Of a stretch of DNA of 64,000 nt, positions 22,501-33,169 are shown piece by piece; position 1 is the stretch's first letter, and each line of letters opens with the position of its first letter. Both the position numbers and the translations under genes were made by a program. Under the pieces are notes generated by a model, which saw only the letters and a program-made list of their open reading frames with translations, was not told the origin of the DNA and did no database searches. The stretch lies in NCBI RefSeq assembly GCF_032362555.1, contig NC_083511.1, positions 2,294,001 to 2,358,000 on the forward strand. Direction: 5' to 3'. This DNA comes from Amyelois transitella. Taxonomy: Eukaryota > Arthropoda > Insecta > Lepidoptera > Pyralidae.

Positions 22501-24153
22501 TTCATGCATCGTTTCGTTTGCTTTGCTATGTGATTGTATTTTCTAACTTAAATGCATTTTGAATTTATGAATTGTCATCGTCCTGACTATTTAACGGTTG
22601 CCTGTCTTCAGGCACTATAAAATGGGAAGTTCAAGTAAGTAGAATAATGTTTTCCGTTTCTCATTCTTCCCCGACATTAACTAACAGGGGAATGTAACCG
22701 ATTTGTTTTATTCATACTTTTTCATTTGCCTGAAAAAATGTGTTCTTTAAATGCGGTTTTAAGGATTTTGAAGTTGTGAGTTGTAATTTGAACGGTTTCT
22801 TTATATTTTTTTATATTATTCATATATGTTTATACCCAAGATTTATGCAAATTGATCGCACGCGTTCAATATATGCGTCAACTAGTACCTACTATTAATT
22901 ATTACATTAGTATTTCATAGAACTGACTCTAAATAAAATTCATAGGAATCAATAATGACGCCACGCTCCCGCAAGCCGCTGATCATCACGTCGGAACAAC
23001 GCGACAGCCTGCCGGAGAGCGAGCGGCCGAAGCCCGAGCCGGTGTACGAGGCCATGTCGCCGAAGAACGACAGCGATTTTGTGTCCTCTGACGATGACGT
23101 ATCCAGATCTTCGTATTATGAGAGGTAAATGGTAATATAGTATTTGTGAGAGCTGGGTTTTCTCACTGTAAACAAGTTGGTATTGGCTAACTCTCTGCGC
23201 CACATGCCAATAACAGCGAGAAATTTAATCTGGCCAAGTTAAGCAACGTATTCAAAAGTACCAAAAAAATTATGAGCCAAAGATGTCACCAGAGTGAGGG
23301 ACATGAAGTGAGCCTACGTGCCTCTCCAGAGAGGTGAGGATGTAATCGAGAGATGAAGAAGATAAAAAGGTTAGTGAGAAACTTAATTTTGGATGTCTTT
23401 CTGGTTGTACGTAAGCCACAAATCATAACGTTGGAACAACGGGACAATGGGCCGGAGAGCGAGCAGCCAAAGCGCGAGCTTGTGTTTCTCGGATTATGAG
23501 ATATGTGTTTCTCGCTTTGAGAGTGTGTTATTGAGACCATTGCGTTGAATGACCATATATTTTTTTAATATCTTTGATTTTTCAGATCAAACACATCACT
23601 CCCGCGACCAAAAACTTCTTTCGACGGCCGCTCAACTTCGAACGCTGAAATCAGTCCTTTAAGAACCCACACCACTCGATTTGTTATTAGCCACGAAAGA
23701 CCAAACATAACGGAAGACCTCAACACTACTCTCTGCGGCACCGAGGAATTACCGCCGACATTCAAGATCTCACATGAATTGAACGAACAAAAAATAAAAT
23801 CTCTAACTGAGCCGTTCAGAGAATACCTCCTTAGTCGATCAGTGCTAACGGCGACACCAATTGATCTATCGATTCTAAACAAATCGAGTGACACGGAGGA
23901 AAAGATAACGGAATCACTCATGTATTGCTTAGATGGCAATATTCCATCCGATTTGACTCTATCGATCAGCAATTTAGCAGTTGATAAAGAGCCGACCAGA
24001 TCTCCGTTAAAGAATCTTGCGAATTTGGAAAGTCCGAGTCGCAAACGTTATGGTAGTAAAGATGATGCCTCTATGGAAGTTAAGAAGTCTATGGTCGAAA
24101 AGGAGAACGTTTTAGAATCAGAAGTGTTTCAAATAAGGGAAACTGAACTGTGA
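16560..24153 (+). CDS. ARHGAP19: ARHGAP19-type Rho GTPase-activating protein
   Basis: Ten coding exons: 16560-16672, 16756-16937, 17866-18075, 18988-19196, 19719-19909, 20795-20967, 21360-21505, 21861-22475, 22946-23124 and 23586-24153 (861 residues, all phases agree). The family stimulates GTP hydrolysis by Rho, and ARHGAP19 acts on RhoA in cell division. The GAP domain covers about residues 80-275: EGIFRRTGS with arginine finger R107, VLKGFLAELPQPLL in exon 3, and NRMSPDTLATMFTPHLL in exon 4. The N-terminal LIEKLRKENLDQFFTLV and the post-GAP block (AHIQALPASQHKRRLIKHFN, then SRSFGDSIKRHIF) match ARHGAP19 specifically. Exons 8-10 form a long, probably disordered Ser/Asp/Glu-rich tail, so the protein is much longer than the roughly 494-residue human one. 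Intron 6 appears to use a GC donor. Confidence 0.9.
17301..17511 (-). repeat. Family D retroelement 3' end
   Basis: Reverse of the CTAGAGGCCGCCCGCGACTT type. It contains CCCGCGGGATTGATAGGGTT at its inner end and TATTATAAAGGCGAAAG at its 3' end. Lies in ARHGAP19 intron 2. Confidence 0.8.
18396..18646 (+). repeat. Family A copy with a 100-bp extra segment
   Basis: The head half (18396-18473) and a middle part (about 18573-18646) are separated by about 100 bp absent from other copies here. No target duplication was seen, so the segment may be an ancestral variant rather than an insertion. Confidence 0.65.
18647..18932 (-). repeat. Family C retroelement 3' end
   Basis: Runs from CTATACTAACATTATAAAGC to GCGGGCACAGCTAG, ending 55 bp before ARHGAP19 exon 4. 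Part of the GAGGGTTTAAAATTATTCAT block is duplicated inside. Confidence 0.8.
19355..19480 (+). repeat. Family F tRNA-derived SINE
   Basis: GTAGTGCGCTTGTCTGTGAC (A-box region) and GGTTCGAATCCCGG (B box) at 19391-19404, then the GATTAGCCTGGGT body. It resembles the better copy at 44799. It is not a tRNA gene, since no tRNA cloverleaf closes. Confidence 0.75.
19486..19560 (+). repeat. Family G fragment
   Basis: TGTTCCGCCGCTTCTTCTAC and GCGCTTTGGAAGCGGTAG. It recurs in reverse at 28612-28680 and diverged at 30088-30185. The GCTTTGGAAGC core is a short palindrome. Confidence 0.65.
19588..19711 (+). repeat. Family B LINE tail abutting ARHGAP19 exon 5 acceptor
   Basis: Matches the family B coding tail and ends in TGTATGTATGTATC. 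Only about 8 bp separates its TATG repeat from the TCCTCCAG acceptor at 19711-19718. Confidence 0.75.
19915..20506. repeat. Inverted pair of family A copies
   Basis: 19915-20178 is in reverse and 20264-20506 in forward orientation, nearly full length, with an 85-bp loop. The left copy begins 6 bp after ARHGAP19 exon 5, overlapping its donor region. Confidence 0.82.
20968..21359 (+). other. GC-AG intron (ARHGAP19 intron 6)
   Basis: Only a cut after 20967 (ATG|GCAAGT) leaves phase 1, which exon 7 (GT then ACT CCC ATC) needs. The GT four bases further on gives phase 2 and a stop (TAG) soon after in exon 7. The acceptor is TTTTCCAG at 21352-21359. GCAAGT matches the usual GC-donor consensus. Confidence 0.75.
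23410..23500 (+). pseudogene. Decayed partial copy of ARHGAP19 exon 9
   Basis: Lies in intron 9, about 400 bp after exon 9. It reads RKPQIITLEQRDNGPESEQP where exon 9 has RKPLIITSEQRDSLPESERP. It then jumps to a TTATGAG like the exon end. Frame continues to a stop (FLGL*). No acceptor AG sits directly upstream and no donor follows the TTATGAG. Confidence 0.7.
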
Positions 24154-24884
24154 ATTTCGCGCCAATTAGAATTGACCTGTCAAGCGGCCATTTTGTTTTG
24201 CGGTCTCGTTCTAACTGTATTTAACGAAATGTTTGTTTGATAAGTCATTTTTGTTGGGAACTGTATATATCGGCGTTTTTAGGAATAATTACTAATGTGA
24301 TCTACTGCCTTATTGAAATAATAATTTGGTTTATAAAATATTTTTTTATATTTTTAAAATGATAGTTTATAGCAAAAAATAATTAGTAATTGATACCTAA
24401 TAAAGTATCTTTAGAATTTATTGAAACTCATTTGGTCTCTCTAACAAACAACTTCGATGTTTGGGTTAAGGAGTATTTTATTTATCATGTGATTCGGACA
24501 AGTTGTTTATATTTTTAGTGTTGACTTGAAATTGTTATTTAAGAGGGAATACTGGGGCTAATTTCTCTACATTGACGTAGTGTTACTATGTTTTTGTTTT
24601 CATTTAAATATCGTCTACTAAAATTGTGTCTGCAATGAATATTCCCCTGTTATTAATTAATTTGTTTCTGGTTCTTGCAGCATAGCAAAAATTTACAGGA
24701 ATGACCTTTCCACTTAAGTATGTAATGTAAAAATAATACAAGTTACAATATATGTTGTTAGTTGTATATCACAACTATAGATCTAAGGATTACCAGTGAT
24801 AGAAAAAAAATATATTTATGGTGAGAACAGATTTTTAATGCTATGGCAAGCAAATATATTTTGAAATGCCTTTCACACAAATGG

Positions 24885-25185
24885 CAACACTAAGCTGTCA
24901 AGCGTAAAGTCCAATACAAATCTGCCATTCGATTGTCATTTGCCAATGACGTTTGTTCTTCGGTCGTTTTTTTTTTGCTAAAACATTCAAATATATTTGT
25001 ACTGTGTGTACTGATTTCATGATTCAGCTCCCGAATTTTTACACGCGCGACGCCGTTTTTATCGTGCAAATACTTTGCTGTTTCGCTTTTTATCATGACG
25101 TGTAACGGGACAGCGATAGTTTTTCGCGCGATAAAAACGGAGTCGCGCGCGCATGTTACGGGGGCTGGCAACACTTGGATCGTAG
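24885..25185. repeat. Dispersed element with GC-rich inverted-repeat core
   Basis: Arms at 25041-25067 and 25125-25154 (CGCGCGACGCCGTTTTTATC against its near reverse complement) would pair across a 57-bp loop. TGGCAACACT occurs near both outer edges. A diverged copy with the same core is at 31550-31790. Confidence 0.55.
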
Positions 25186-25376
25186 TAAAGGGCGGACCTA
25201 GGGGTTTGTCCTGAATCTTTCTACCTTGGGAAGGAGAACCAGGAGCAATTAGGGCAAACGCCAGGAAGATGATGTTACTACAGTCAATAAAATAATTGAT
25301 CTCTCTGACAGGATTGAACGATAACTATTTTATTTAATACTTAAGTCTATCCTCTAAGATAACTACGAGTATGACG

Positions 25377-25633
25377 TACATACATAAAATAAATGTAATC
25401 ACGTCTATATCCCTTGCGGGGTAGACGGAGCCAACAGTTGAAAATACTGATGGGCTATGTTCGGCTGTTTTAGATTAATGATAGAATTGAGGTTCAAATA
25501 GTGACAAATTGCTAGTCCATCGCCTAAAAGAAGAATCCTAAGTTTATAAGCATATCCCTTAGTCGCCTTTTACGACATCCATGGGAACGAGATGGAGTGG
25601 TCCTATTAATTTTTTAATGGTGCACACGGCACG
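25377..25633 (-). repeat. Family A SINE-like, near full length
   Basis: ACATACATAAAATAAATG, CTTGCGGGGTAGACGGAGCC, then GACATCCATGGGAACGAGAT and a shortened head (TGCACACGGCACG). Confidence 0.85.
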
Positions 25634-26204
25634 GATTATGACGTAGGTGCGAAAATGTATTAATTCGACTTCTGTCATAAAGATGAAGCTATATTCTATA
25701 GACTGTACATAGGAAAGCATAACGTAGTATACTTTATCATGCAGCCCACTGTATGTACAATAATGTACCGCGCAAATATTACATATGATATTATAGTTAT
25801 TTGAATCTACGATTTGTTTTATTTATCAATGTCCTAATTAATGAATGAATACTGACCGATTATGTTATCTATAGCAATTAATTCGAGTTTTAAGCTACTA
25901 TGGGCTTTAATTATCGTAATTCAAATGCTTCGTAGAGGTCAATACGTGACCATTTAGTTGTCTCATGAATGCCTCGTGGAAGTGATATATATCTTTTTTA
26001 TGACATCTCATTTTATATCATCCTACAGCCTGTTTTTGGTACCGTGATTAAGGAGTTTTCACGAAAATCGTGGGTTCCAAATTCGCATGACCCAAGTCTT
26101 TTTTATATAAGTAGTTTTTGATTCACCTGTTTAATTTTCTTAGCAATGAGCAAATTTAGTTTATATATTTCCTATCATCTGAACATATGTACATACATAA
26201 AATC

Positions 26205-26463
26205 ACGAGAGTTATGAATGTGGATGAAGCAAAGGAAGTATGCAGGGATCGTGGCAAGTGGAAAGAGGTAGTCTCTGCCTACCCCTCCGGGAAAGAGGCG
26301 TGATTTTATGTATGTATGTATAAAATCACGCCTATATCCCGGAAGGGTAGGCAGAGACTACCTCTTTCCACTCTTGCCACGATCTCTGCATACTTCCTTC
26401 GCTTCATCCACATTTAAAACTCTCTTCATGCAAGCTCGGCGGTTTCGGGTACTTTTGACCAGA
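26205..26463. repeat. Head-to-head inverted pair of LINE 3' tails (family B)
   Basis: The left arm (plus orientation) ends in TATGTATGTATG. The right arm begins at once in reverse orientation (ATAAAATCACGCCT) and runs about 145 bp. About 100 bp pairs with few mismatches and almost no loop. The right arm extends further into the LINE coding tail. Confidence 0.8.
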
Positions 26464-26698
26464 ACAAATGATGAAAGAAGTTTTAAAGAATCTTAAATCA
26501 AAATAACGAATTGCTATCAATAGATTAAGTTTTGGCGTTAATACGTTCTTAAAAACAACAAAGACATTATTAAAAAAAAAAGATATCGATTTTTTGAGTC
26601 CTAGTAGTTTAATAACACGTTCACATGATATGTCATAATAAGCTTATTATAATTTTATATTACGAAAATAAGAACAAACAAAACTAATAAAACACACG

Positions 26699-28066
26699 TT
26701 AAGTAGCAGTAGAATTGACAGCAAAGCCTGTAGAACCAGTGGGAAAACCTGTCAGTCCAGGAAAGGCGGTGGTGACTGAAACAAGAAATTTGTTAGGAAA
26801 TTACATAATTTTAATTTAAAAAACGGGAATTCGGTTTAGATTTATTATAATCCTCATAGATGGTGTGTGATGATATAATGAATTTGGGATTCTTTTAGGC
26901 GATGAACTAACAACCTGTTATTATTTGAATCTCGTGGTGTTTCTGTCTTTTTGGGACTGTTGGCATAACCACGTCTTTATCCCTTGCGGGGTAGACAGAC
27001 ACAGCAAGTGATAAGGGCGTGGTTATGTATATCTTGAAATGGTCTCTTAGTAAGCGTTATTTACATGTAAAAACTTTGCCATGACTTTAACGTTCTTCCG
27101 CCTTAATAACATATTTGAGAATTACTTAATTACGACATAAGTATTTAAAAAAAAAGTTGAGTAGATTATATGGATTGAATACCGAATAAGCTTACTGTAC
27201 TTACTTATTGCTTTTATATAATTTTTTACTTGCACTATCGACAGTCCTCTTATTTTTTGTACTATCTTTATAAGACGTTTCTGTTTCCATACGTAACTGT
27301 GGGTAGCTTTTTAAATACTTTTCTTGTTCTTGTAGCTGTTTCAATAATTCCTTTTCCCTCTCTCTCTGCAATCGATTATATTCCTCAAGTTGTGCATTTT
27401 CTAACTTTTTCTGTTCCCGCGCGATTCTCTCCTGTTCAGCTTGTTGATTTTTCTCGAATTGCTTTTGCGCCTTCTGTAATTCAATCCTTTCTTTTTCATA
27501 CAATTTTCGTTCCTTTTTCTCTTGTGATTTCTGTTCCCTAGCGGCTCTATGTTTTTTGTACCAATTGCTAATGTTATCGCTGGAACACTTGCGATCAGAA
27601 GTGTCCTTTTTCGGAGGTCTGTTGACTAAACTTGACAAACTGTCTCTTATTTTAATAAGTCGGCCTTGTCTTTCGGTAAAACGCTCAACTCTGATGGGAA
27701 TGGGCGAATTGCGTGATTGTTTGACTTGTATGCGGGGTCTGAAACAACGAAAGAATTCAGTAATATGCATATTATAGTTTTTCAAATTAATTCAGGCCTG
27801 GCGTTAGTTGTAGGTATACATTGAAATCAGATTTTTGTGGGTAAAAAATATGTAGCACCCTGAACTCCAAAACAAAACTATGTTTTAAGCCAAAACTAAA
27901 AGTTGTTGCTTTGATTGTCTGTGAAAATCATCCCTCATAGATTCTGAACATTAATTCTGACCAAAAGTATAGTAGTTTTTTTAAATCTAACATGAATCGT
28001 CGGGTTGAACCGACATTCCCAATCTTGTTTTTACCTTTTATATTTGGCGACAACGTAAAAGTACAT
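26699..28066 (-). CDS. Unrecognised Lys/Glu-rich coiled-coil protein
   Basis: Model: exon 1 28066-28035 (MYFYVVAKYK plus two bases), exon 2 27738-27230, exon 3 26775-26699, about 205 residues. Exon 1 to 2 is well supported (AG|GTAAAA donor, TTGTTTCAG acceptor, phase 2). Residues about 75-155 are a strongly charged predicted coiled coil (KKERKLYEKERIELQKAQKQ, REREKELLKQLQEQEKYL). The C-terminus is uncertain. Donor GTAAAA at 27229 gives a tail reading TTAFPGLTGFPTGSTGFAVN. A stronger donor GTAAGT at 27204 gives a different, less protein-like tail. I recognise no family. It lies convergent to ARHGAP19 and divergent from P5CS, 5.8 kb away. Confidence 0.5.
26880..27003. repeat. Rearranged family A fragments
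   Basis: Forward TTGGGATTCTTTTAGGCGAT to TTTTTGGGACTGTTGGC is followed directly by reverse CACGTCTTTATCCCTTGCGG, giving a small inverted junction. Confidence 0.65.
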
Positions 28067-28611
28067 CGGTATTTATTTAAAATGTGTAAATAAACGAGAG
28101 AATTACTTTAGCTTCCCCGGATAGCAAGCATGGCATATTTTGTGGTCGGGACACGAACAAGGTCTTCCTTTAGACGCGTTTACAATTTTATTCATTGAAA
28201 TTCACTACATTTTATTGGGAAACTTTGATTTCACTTTCAAATTTATGTTTATTTTTGGCGAAATTGTGACAGGTCAAATAGGAAACAGGAAAAAAGTCAA
28301 AATAATAATATCAGTCATATTTTGACTTTTTTCTTCGTTATGATAACGTAAGGAATGAGTGCGGAATTAAGTTTAAGTTTCAGATTTATCTCAGAATAGG
28401 CAGGGTAGACCTTCAAGGTGATAAATAGGTAGGTTAGCATCTCAATTATTGCTTGGATTTAGACGAAACGCGACTCTGTCTTTAATTCTATGGACGTTGT
28501 AGTAAGAAATAATAGAATAGATTTATTTTCAAAATCGGATGGTGGATTTCATGATTGGACTTTCAACAAGGTATCACTCACTGACGTCAACACAACTTAA
28601 GTCTAATTATA

Positions 28612-28680
28612 TCTACTACCGCTTCCAAAGCGCATGTGTAGAAGAAGCGGCGGAACAAACAACACTGCAGCATTTTCACC
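28612..28680 (-). repeat. Family G fragment
   Basis: Reverse of the 19486 copy: CCGCTTCCAAAGCGCATGTG followed by GTAGAAGAAGCGGCGGAACA. Confidence 0.65.
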
Positions 28681-29605
28681 AGATGTCAATTTACAAATCT
28701 AGATCTCTTAATCTAAATCGTGGAAGAATGCACGCACATTGCCTATATTTAAAAAAAAATGTGAATAAATTATAAAATTAATCATTTCAATACAATGAAT
28801 TTATAAAATCGCTCCAGTAGTTTTTGGGCCTCATACAATCAAAGTTTAACTCTATATAATATTAGTGCAGAAAACACCAGTTAGCTTTGAAGTTATCGAT
28901 ATCAAAAACCATAGACGTGAGAAGTTTCTTTTTTTAAATTGATTAAAAAGTAGCCAGACTTTATGAGCCGATGTTAATGCATTCTGTGAGCAAAGTTAGC
29001 CGCCATGCGGGCACACAATGTCTATCTCCGCTCTGCATAATCCGCTAAATGGCCGGCTGCATTTTATAGCATCTTTAAAGTCTAAGCTATTTCCTGCTCC
29101 GACATAGCAGTTTTAGTGCCGAGGCTAAGATTTAAATAAAAATATGATAGTTTAAACGCAAATTTAACATAGAGGAATTTATAATTTTTTTTTTAGTTTC
29201 AGTGGTTCTCATTTTAAATTTGATAATATAAAACTATCAATGCAATTTGTTTTATTTATTTTTATGTGCAATAAAGAGTTTACAAACAAACAAACAAACA
29301 AACTATCTATTGATGAACCAAATGTCGTCCTTATGCATCGCACTTTTTACTTCCTTACTTTACTTAGGTATTACTTCATTGTTATATGCACGCAATATCT
29401 TTATTGTTGTATAGCTTTGTTAAAGAGCTTTTAGAGCTCACAATTTTATTAAGATATGTGATCAAAACGTTATTGTGTACCAGTACCTGCTGGAGGAGTA
29501 GGCAGAGACTTTATCTTTGCCATGATCCCACCATAACCTACTCTTAACTTGACCTTTTACTAATACATTATATTTTTTCGGATTCTATCATCATAATTTT
29601 AATTA

Positions 29606-29868
29606 CCGGGTGGTTGCCGGCACCAATACAAAAAAAAGAATAGGACCACTCTATCTCTTTCCCATGTAGGTACCTATGTCGTAAAGACGACTAAGGGATA
29701 GGCTTATAAACTTGGGTTTCTTTTTTAAAGCGACGGTCTAGTAAACTATCACTATTTGAATCTCAATTGTATTATTAAGCCAAACAGCTGAACGTGGCAA
29801 TTCTTCAAGACTGTGGGCTTTGTCTACCCCGCATGGGATAGAGACATGCCTATGTGTATGTATGTATC
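29606..29868 (+). repeat. Family A SINE-like, near full length
   Basis: CGGGTGGTTGCCGGCACC to TATGTGTATGTATGTATC, with a small duplication inside the CCATG block. Confidence 0.85.
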
Positions 29869-30087
29869 ATTTTAATTATATCATCGTATCTTAGAAACCT
29901 GAAATAGCGGAAGCGAATCATTTCCTTTCAGAAATTGCGATTGCTTGAAATCCGTTCAGGTAGTTTTCGTAGGTGCAAAGAACATCTTGCTTGTTACGTG
30001 AAATTTTTCAAGCGAGCATCCTGCACCCTGTAAGTCTTATAGTCACTTACCCGTAATGATATCCTTCGATCGAAGAAGAAAATGCTG

Positions 30088-30341
30088 CTGTGCAGTTTGT
30101 TACCGCTTCTTCCGTTCTGACGTTTTGGAAGCGGCAGTAAAGTTTAGTTTTAAGTAATTCATTTGACGTCAACCAATGTTGTGTAACCAAAACATATGAC
30201 TAAAAATTTATTTATTTTAACTAACATACATAAAGTCACATCAATATCTCTTACGGGGTAGACAGAGCTAATAGTCTTGGAAAAATTGATAGGCTACGTT
30301 CAGCTGTTTGGCTTAATGATAGAATTGAGATTCAAATAGTA
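30088..30341. repeat. Family G fragment plus reverse family A tail half
   Basis: 30088-30185 carries GCTGCTGTGCAGTTTGTTAC and TTTTGGAAGCGGCAGT. 30224-30341 is a reverse family A tail half (CATACATAAAGTCACATC to GAGATTCAAATAG). Confidence 0.65.
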
Positions 30342-30651
30342 ATTTAAATGTTATGCAGGTTAAATTTATATTAAGTTACATCAAGGCTTAAATTGATAGC
30401 ATTATCAATAATTTGACGAAACAAAGGGCTTGTTAAATATATTATCTCATTTATACGCTAGATAAGTAATAGGTTTGATTAATTGTGTAATTTTAGAACT
30501 GTAAATTATGTGGGTAGTTTCACATCGAAATTGTGGTCGGTGTTCATATCGAGTCCCGGCTAACGAACTGAAGGGTTGCTTAATTTATTCATAAATTCTA
30601 TACTTAATTCAGATACGTACACGTATTTGGACTGATTAACTCGATGATGCC

Positions 30652-30914
30652 ATGCCGTGTGGTTCCCGGCACCAAAACAAAAAGAATAAGACCACTCCAT
30701 CTCTTTCCCATGGATGTCGTAAAAAGCGACTAAGGGATGGGCTTATAAAATTGCGATCCTTTTTTTAGGCGATGGGCTAGCAACCTGTCACTATTTGGAT
30801 CTCAATTCTATCATCAAGCCGAGCAGCTGAACGTGGTCATTCAGTCTTTTCGGGACTGTTGGCTCTGTCTACCCCGTAAGGGATATAGACGTGACTATAT
30901 GTATGTATGTATGT
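30652..30914 (+). repeat. Family A SINE-like, full length
   Basis: One of the best forward copies: GCCGTGTGGTTCCCGGCACC head, CCCGTAAGGGATATAGACGT, then TATGTATGTATG tail. Confidence 0.88.
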
Positions 30915-31549
30915 AACTCGATGATTTTGACAACTGTTTTGGAGGCATTATGTGGACAAGTCTTAATTATGCCTCTGGCGTTGTATCTTTCTAGTGTTAA
31001 CCTCGATTGGACCTTTATCTTTAGAGGGGAGCCCGGGGCCCGACTATGACCACGATTTTGGATAACTCAGGTTTGCAAATTTATTGACGATATTTTATGC
31101 GCTTTTTACTCAGTCGAATTTTACGATATCCATGCTTCAATTGTAGGTTTCTTTACAATGCATCCTACATCACGCTTTCATATCTAGGTATCATAACCAA
31201 TTGACCAATGATCCTCTCCTTGGTTCAAAATACTATTAGGTACTATGAAAGCTGTTTATACCTAAGTCAAGCGAAGCAAGTGATTACCATAACAAGTGAA
31301 CTGTGGAGATTGGATATACTAGTCAGACTAATTTGATGGTTCTATAATTTCATACATACCTACCTACATCTTGTAGTATGAGTAATTATAGTCTGATATC
31401 TCTTGTTAGGTATATGTCTCAGTTTTCACGAAAACAAAGCTTATACCATTGATTTTGATCAAGAATTTATATAAATGTCTATATTTTGTACAGCTATTTA
31501 TATGTCGTAGAAACTGAATTTTAGTTGCTAGAAATCTCATTGAAAATCG

Positions 31550-31800
31550 AAATTTCTACCCTCGTAGCATGACACGCGTGACGCCGTGCAAAAAACAAAC
31601 GCTGCTTTATACATGCATACATATAATCACGTCTATTTCCCTTGCGGGGTAGACAGAGCAGACGGTCTTTGTATATAGGCCACGTTCGGCTGTTTCGCGC
31701 GATAAAAACTGTGTCGCGCGTGCCATACTGCGGGGTTGGACCCGAAATATTGTTAACTGAGAAGGTAAAGCTGGCATCACATGAATATGAGAGAGATATA
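31550..31800. repeat. Second copy of the GC-rich hairpin element, with family A tail inside
   Basis: GACACGCGTGACGCCGTGC and CGCGCGATAAAAACTGTGTC correspond to the arms at 25041 and 25125. A reverse family A fragment (about 31612-31692) lies between them. Confidence 0.5.
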
Positions 31801-31807
31801 TTGTTAA

Positions 31808-32022
31808 CTAGAGGCCGCCCGCGACTTCGTTCGCTCGGAAACTCTATCAATCCCGCGGGAACTCCGGGATTAAAAGTAGCCTATATGTTATTCTGGGTCT
31901 TCAGCTACCTACATATAGCAAATTTCATCGTAATCGGTTCAGTAGTTTTTGCGTGAAATAGTAACAAACATCCATACTGACACAGTTACAAACTTTCACA
32001 TTTATAATATTAGTAGGATAAA
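31808..32022 (+). repeat. Family D retroelement 3' end
   Basis: CTAGAGGCCGCCCGCGACTT, CAATCCCGCGGGAACTCCGG, then TATAATATTAGTAGGAT at the 3' end. Confidence 0.82.
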
Positions 32023-32475
32023 TTAATTGCATATCACTTTGTATACAAAACAATAACGTAGGCATATTTTTAATAAAGGATTTTCAGGAATTCCCACTTG
32101 TGTTGATCCCTGTACAATAGTTTGTATGTATGCGCTTATCTCGGAAAGTTGTGGACGGATTTTTTTCCTGCTTTTAGTAAGTTGGAAAGAAGGTTTTCTT
32201 AGACAGGTTTATATCTACGAGTACAAATGCTACCTTTAAGAAGCAGACTGACGTCGCTAATCTATTATAAATAGTACCTAATGCAGAATATTGCAATGTT
32301 AATAAAACTGCATTTGCATTGCACGGACGCAATCATTGGGACGTGAGCGGTTAATTGAGCCAATTTGTATGTTTGTTTTGCCGTTCACATTTAACGAGGT
32401 CGCTACTTATTTATTTTAACGTCACAACTATAAGAGGTTTATGTTTTTAATGTAAAAAAAACACATTGTATGTTT

Positions 32476-32706
32476 TGCCGTGTGGTTCCCGGCACCAATA
32501 AAAAAAAGAAGAGGACCACTCCATCTCTTTCCCATGGATGTCGTAAAAGGCGACTAAGGGATAGGCTTCAAAACTTGGGATTCTTCTTTTAGGCGATGGG
32601 CTAGCAACCTGTCGCTATTTGAATCTCCTATCAGTCTTTTCAAGACTGTTGGCTCTGCCTACCCCGCAAGGGATATAGACGTGATTATATGTGATTATAT
32701 GTATGT
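32476..32706 (+). repeat. Family A SINE-like, near full length
   Basis: GCCGTGTGGTTCCCGGCACC to GACGTGATTATATG, with an internal loss of the TCATTAAGCC segment. Confidence 0.87.
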
Positions 32707-33169
32707 TAAAAAACCATTTGTTCGATTAAAGTTTTTTTGGTTACCATTACGTCTTTTCTTTGACTCAGATTTAGATTTTTTTCATTCTTTAAAAGAAAGA
32801 AACTCCACGGTTCTTTTCGATTTGGCTGGCATCATGAATGATCACCTTATCAGTGGTTTTAGCATAAAATTTGCTTTTGGTAGCTTTTAGACTCAATAAA
32901 CTTAAATAACCGTCATGACCTAGTAGGATTACCTTTCTGGGGTACTTATTTACTTATCATATCAGATATATATCTGTCCTTATGTATGCCCTTGAATTTA
33001 TTTATTATGTTATATTGTTTACCGAATCCAACAATATATTATTACTGAACTTTGATATTCCTGTTTATGTTATAGTATTATAGATACTTTAGGTATTGCT
33101 CTTTATCACATCATACGTCAGATGTATATTTTTATTTACATCCTGTCCCACAAATATTGGGCCCGGATT

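Larger units (their letters stand above)
24154..26640. other. ARHGAP19 3' UTR and repeat-rich spacer
   Basis: The first few hundred bases after the stop probably are 3' UTR; AATAAA-like signals occur near 24400. Then come a GC-rich hairpin element (24885-25185), a family A copy (25377-25633), unique AT-rich DNA, and an inverted pair of family B tails (26205-26463). Confidence 0.5.

Noticed and set aside
26308-26496. Small plus-strand ORF starting MYVCIKSRLYPG
   Set aside because: It is the reverse of a family B LINE tail plus flank.
31521-31956. Overlapping ORFs on both strands
   Set aside because: They lie entirely within hairpin-element, family A and family D repeats.
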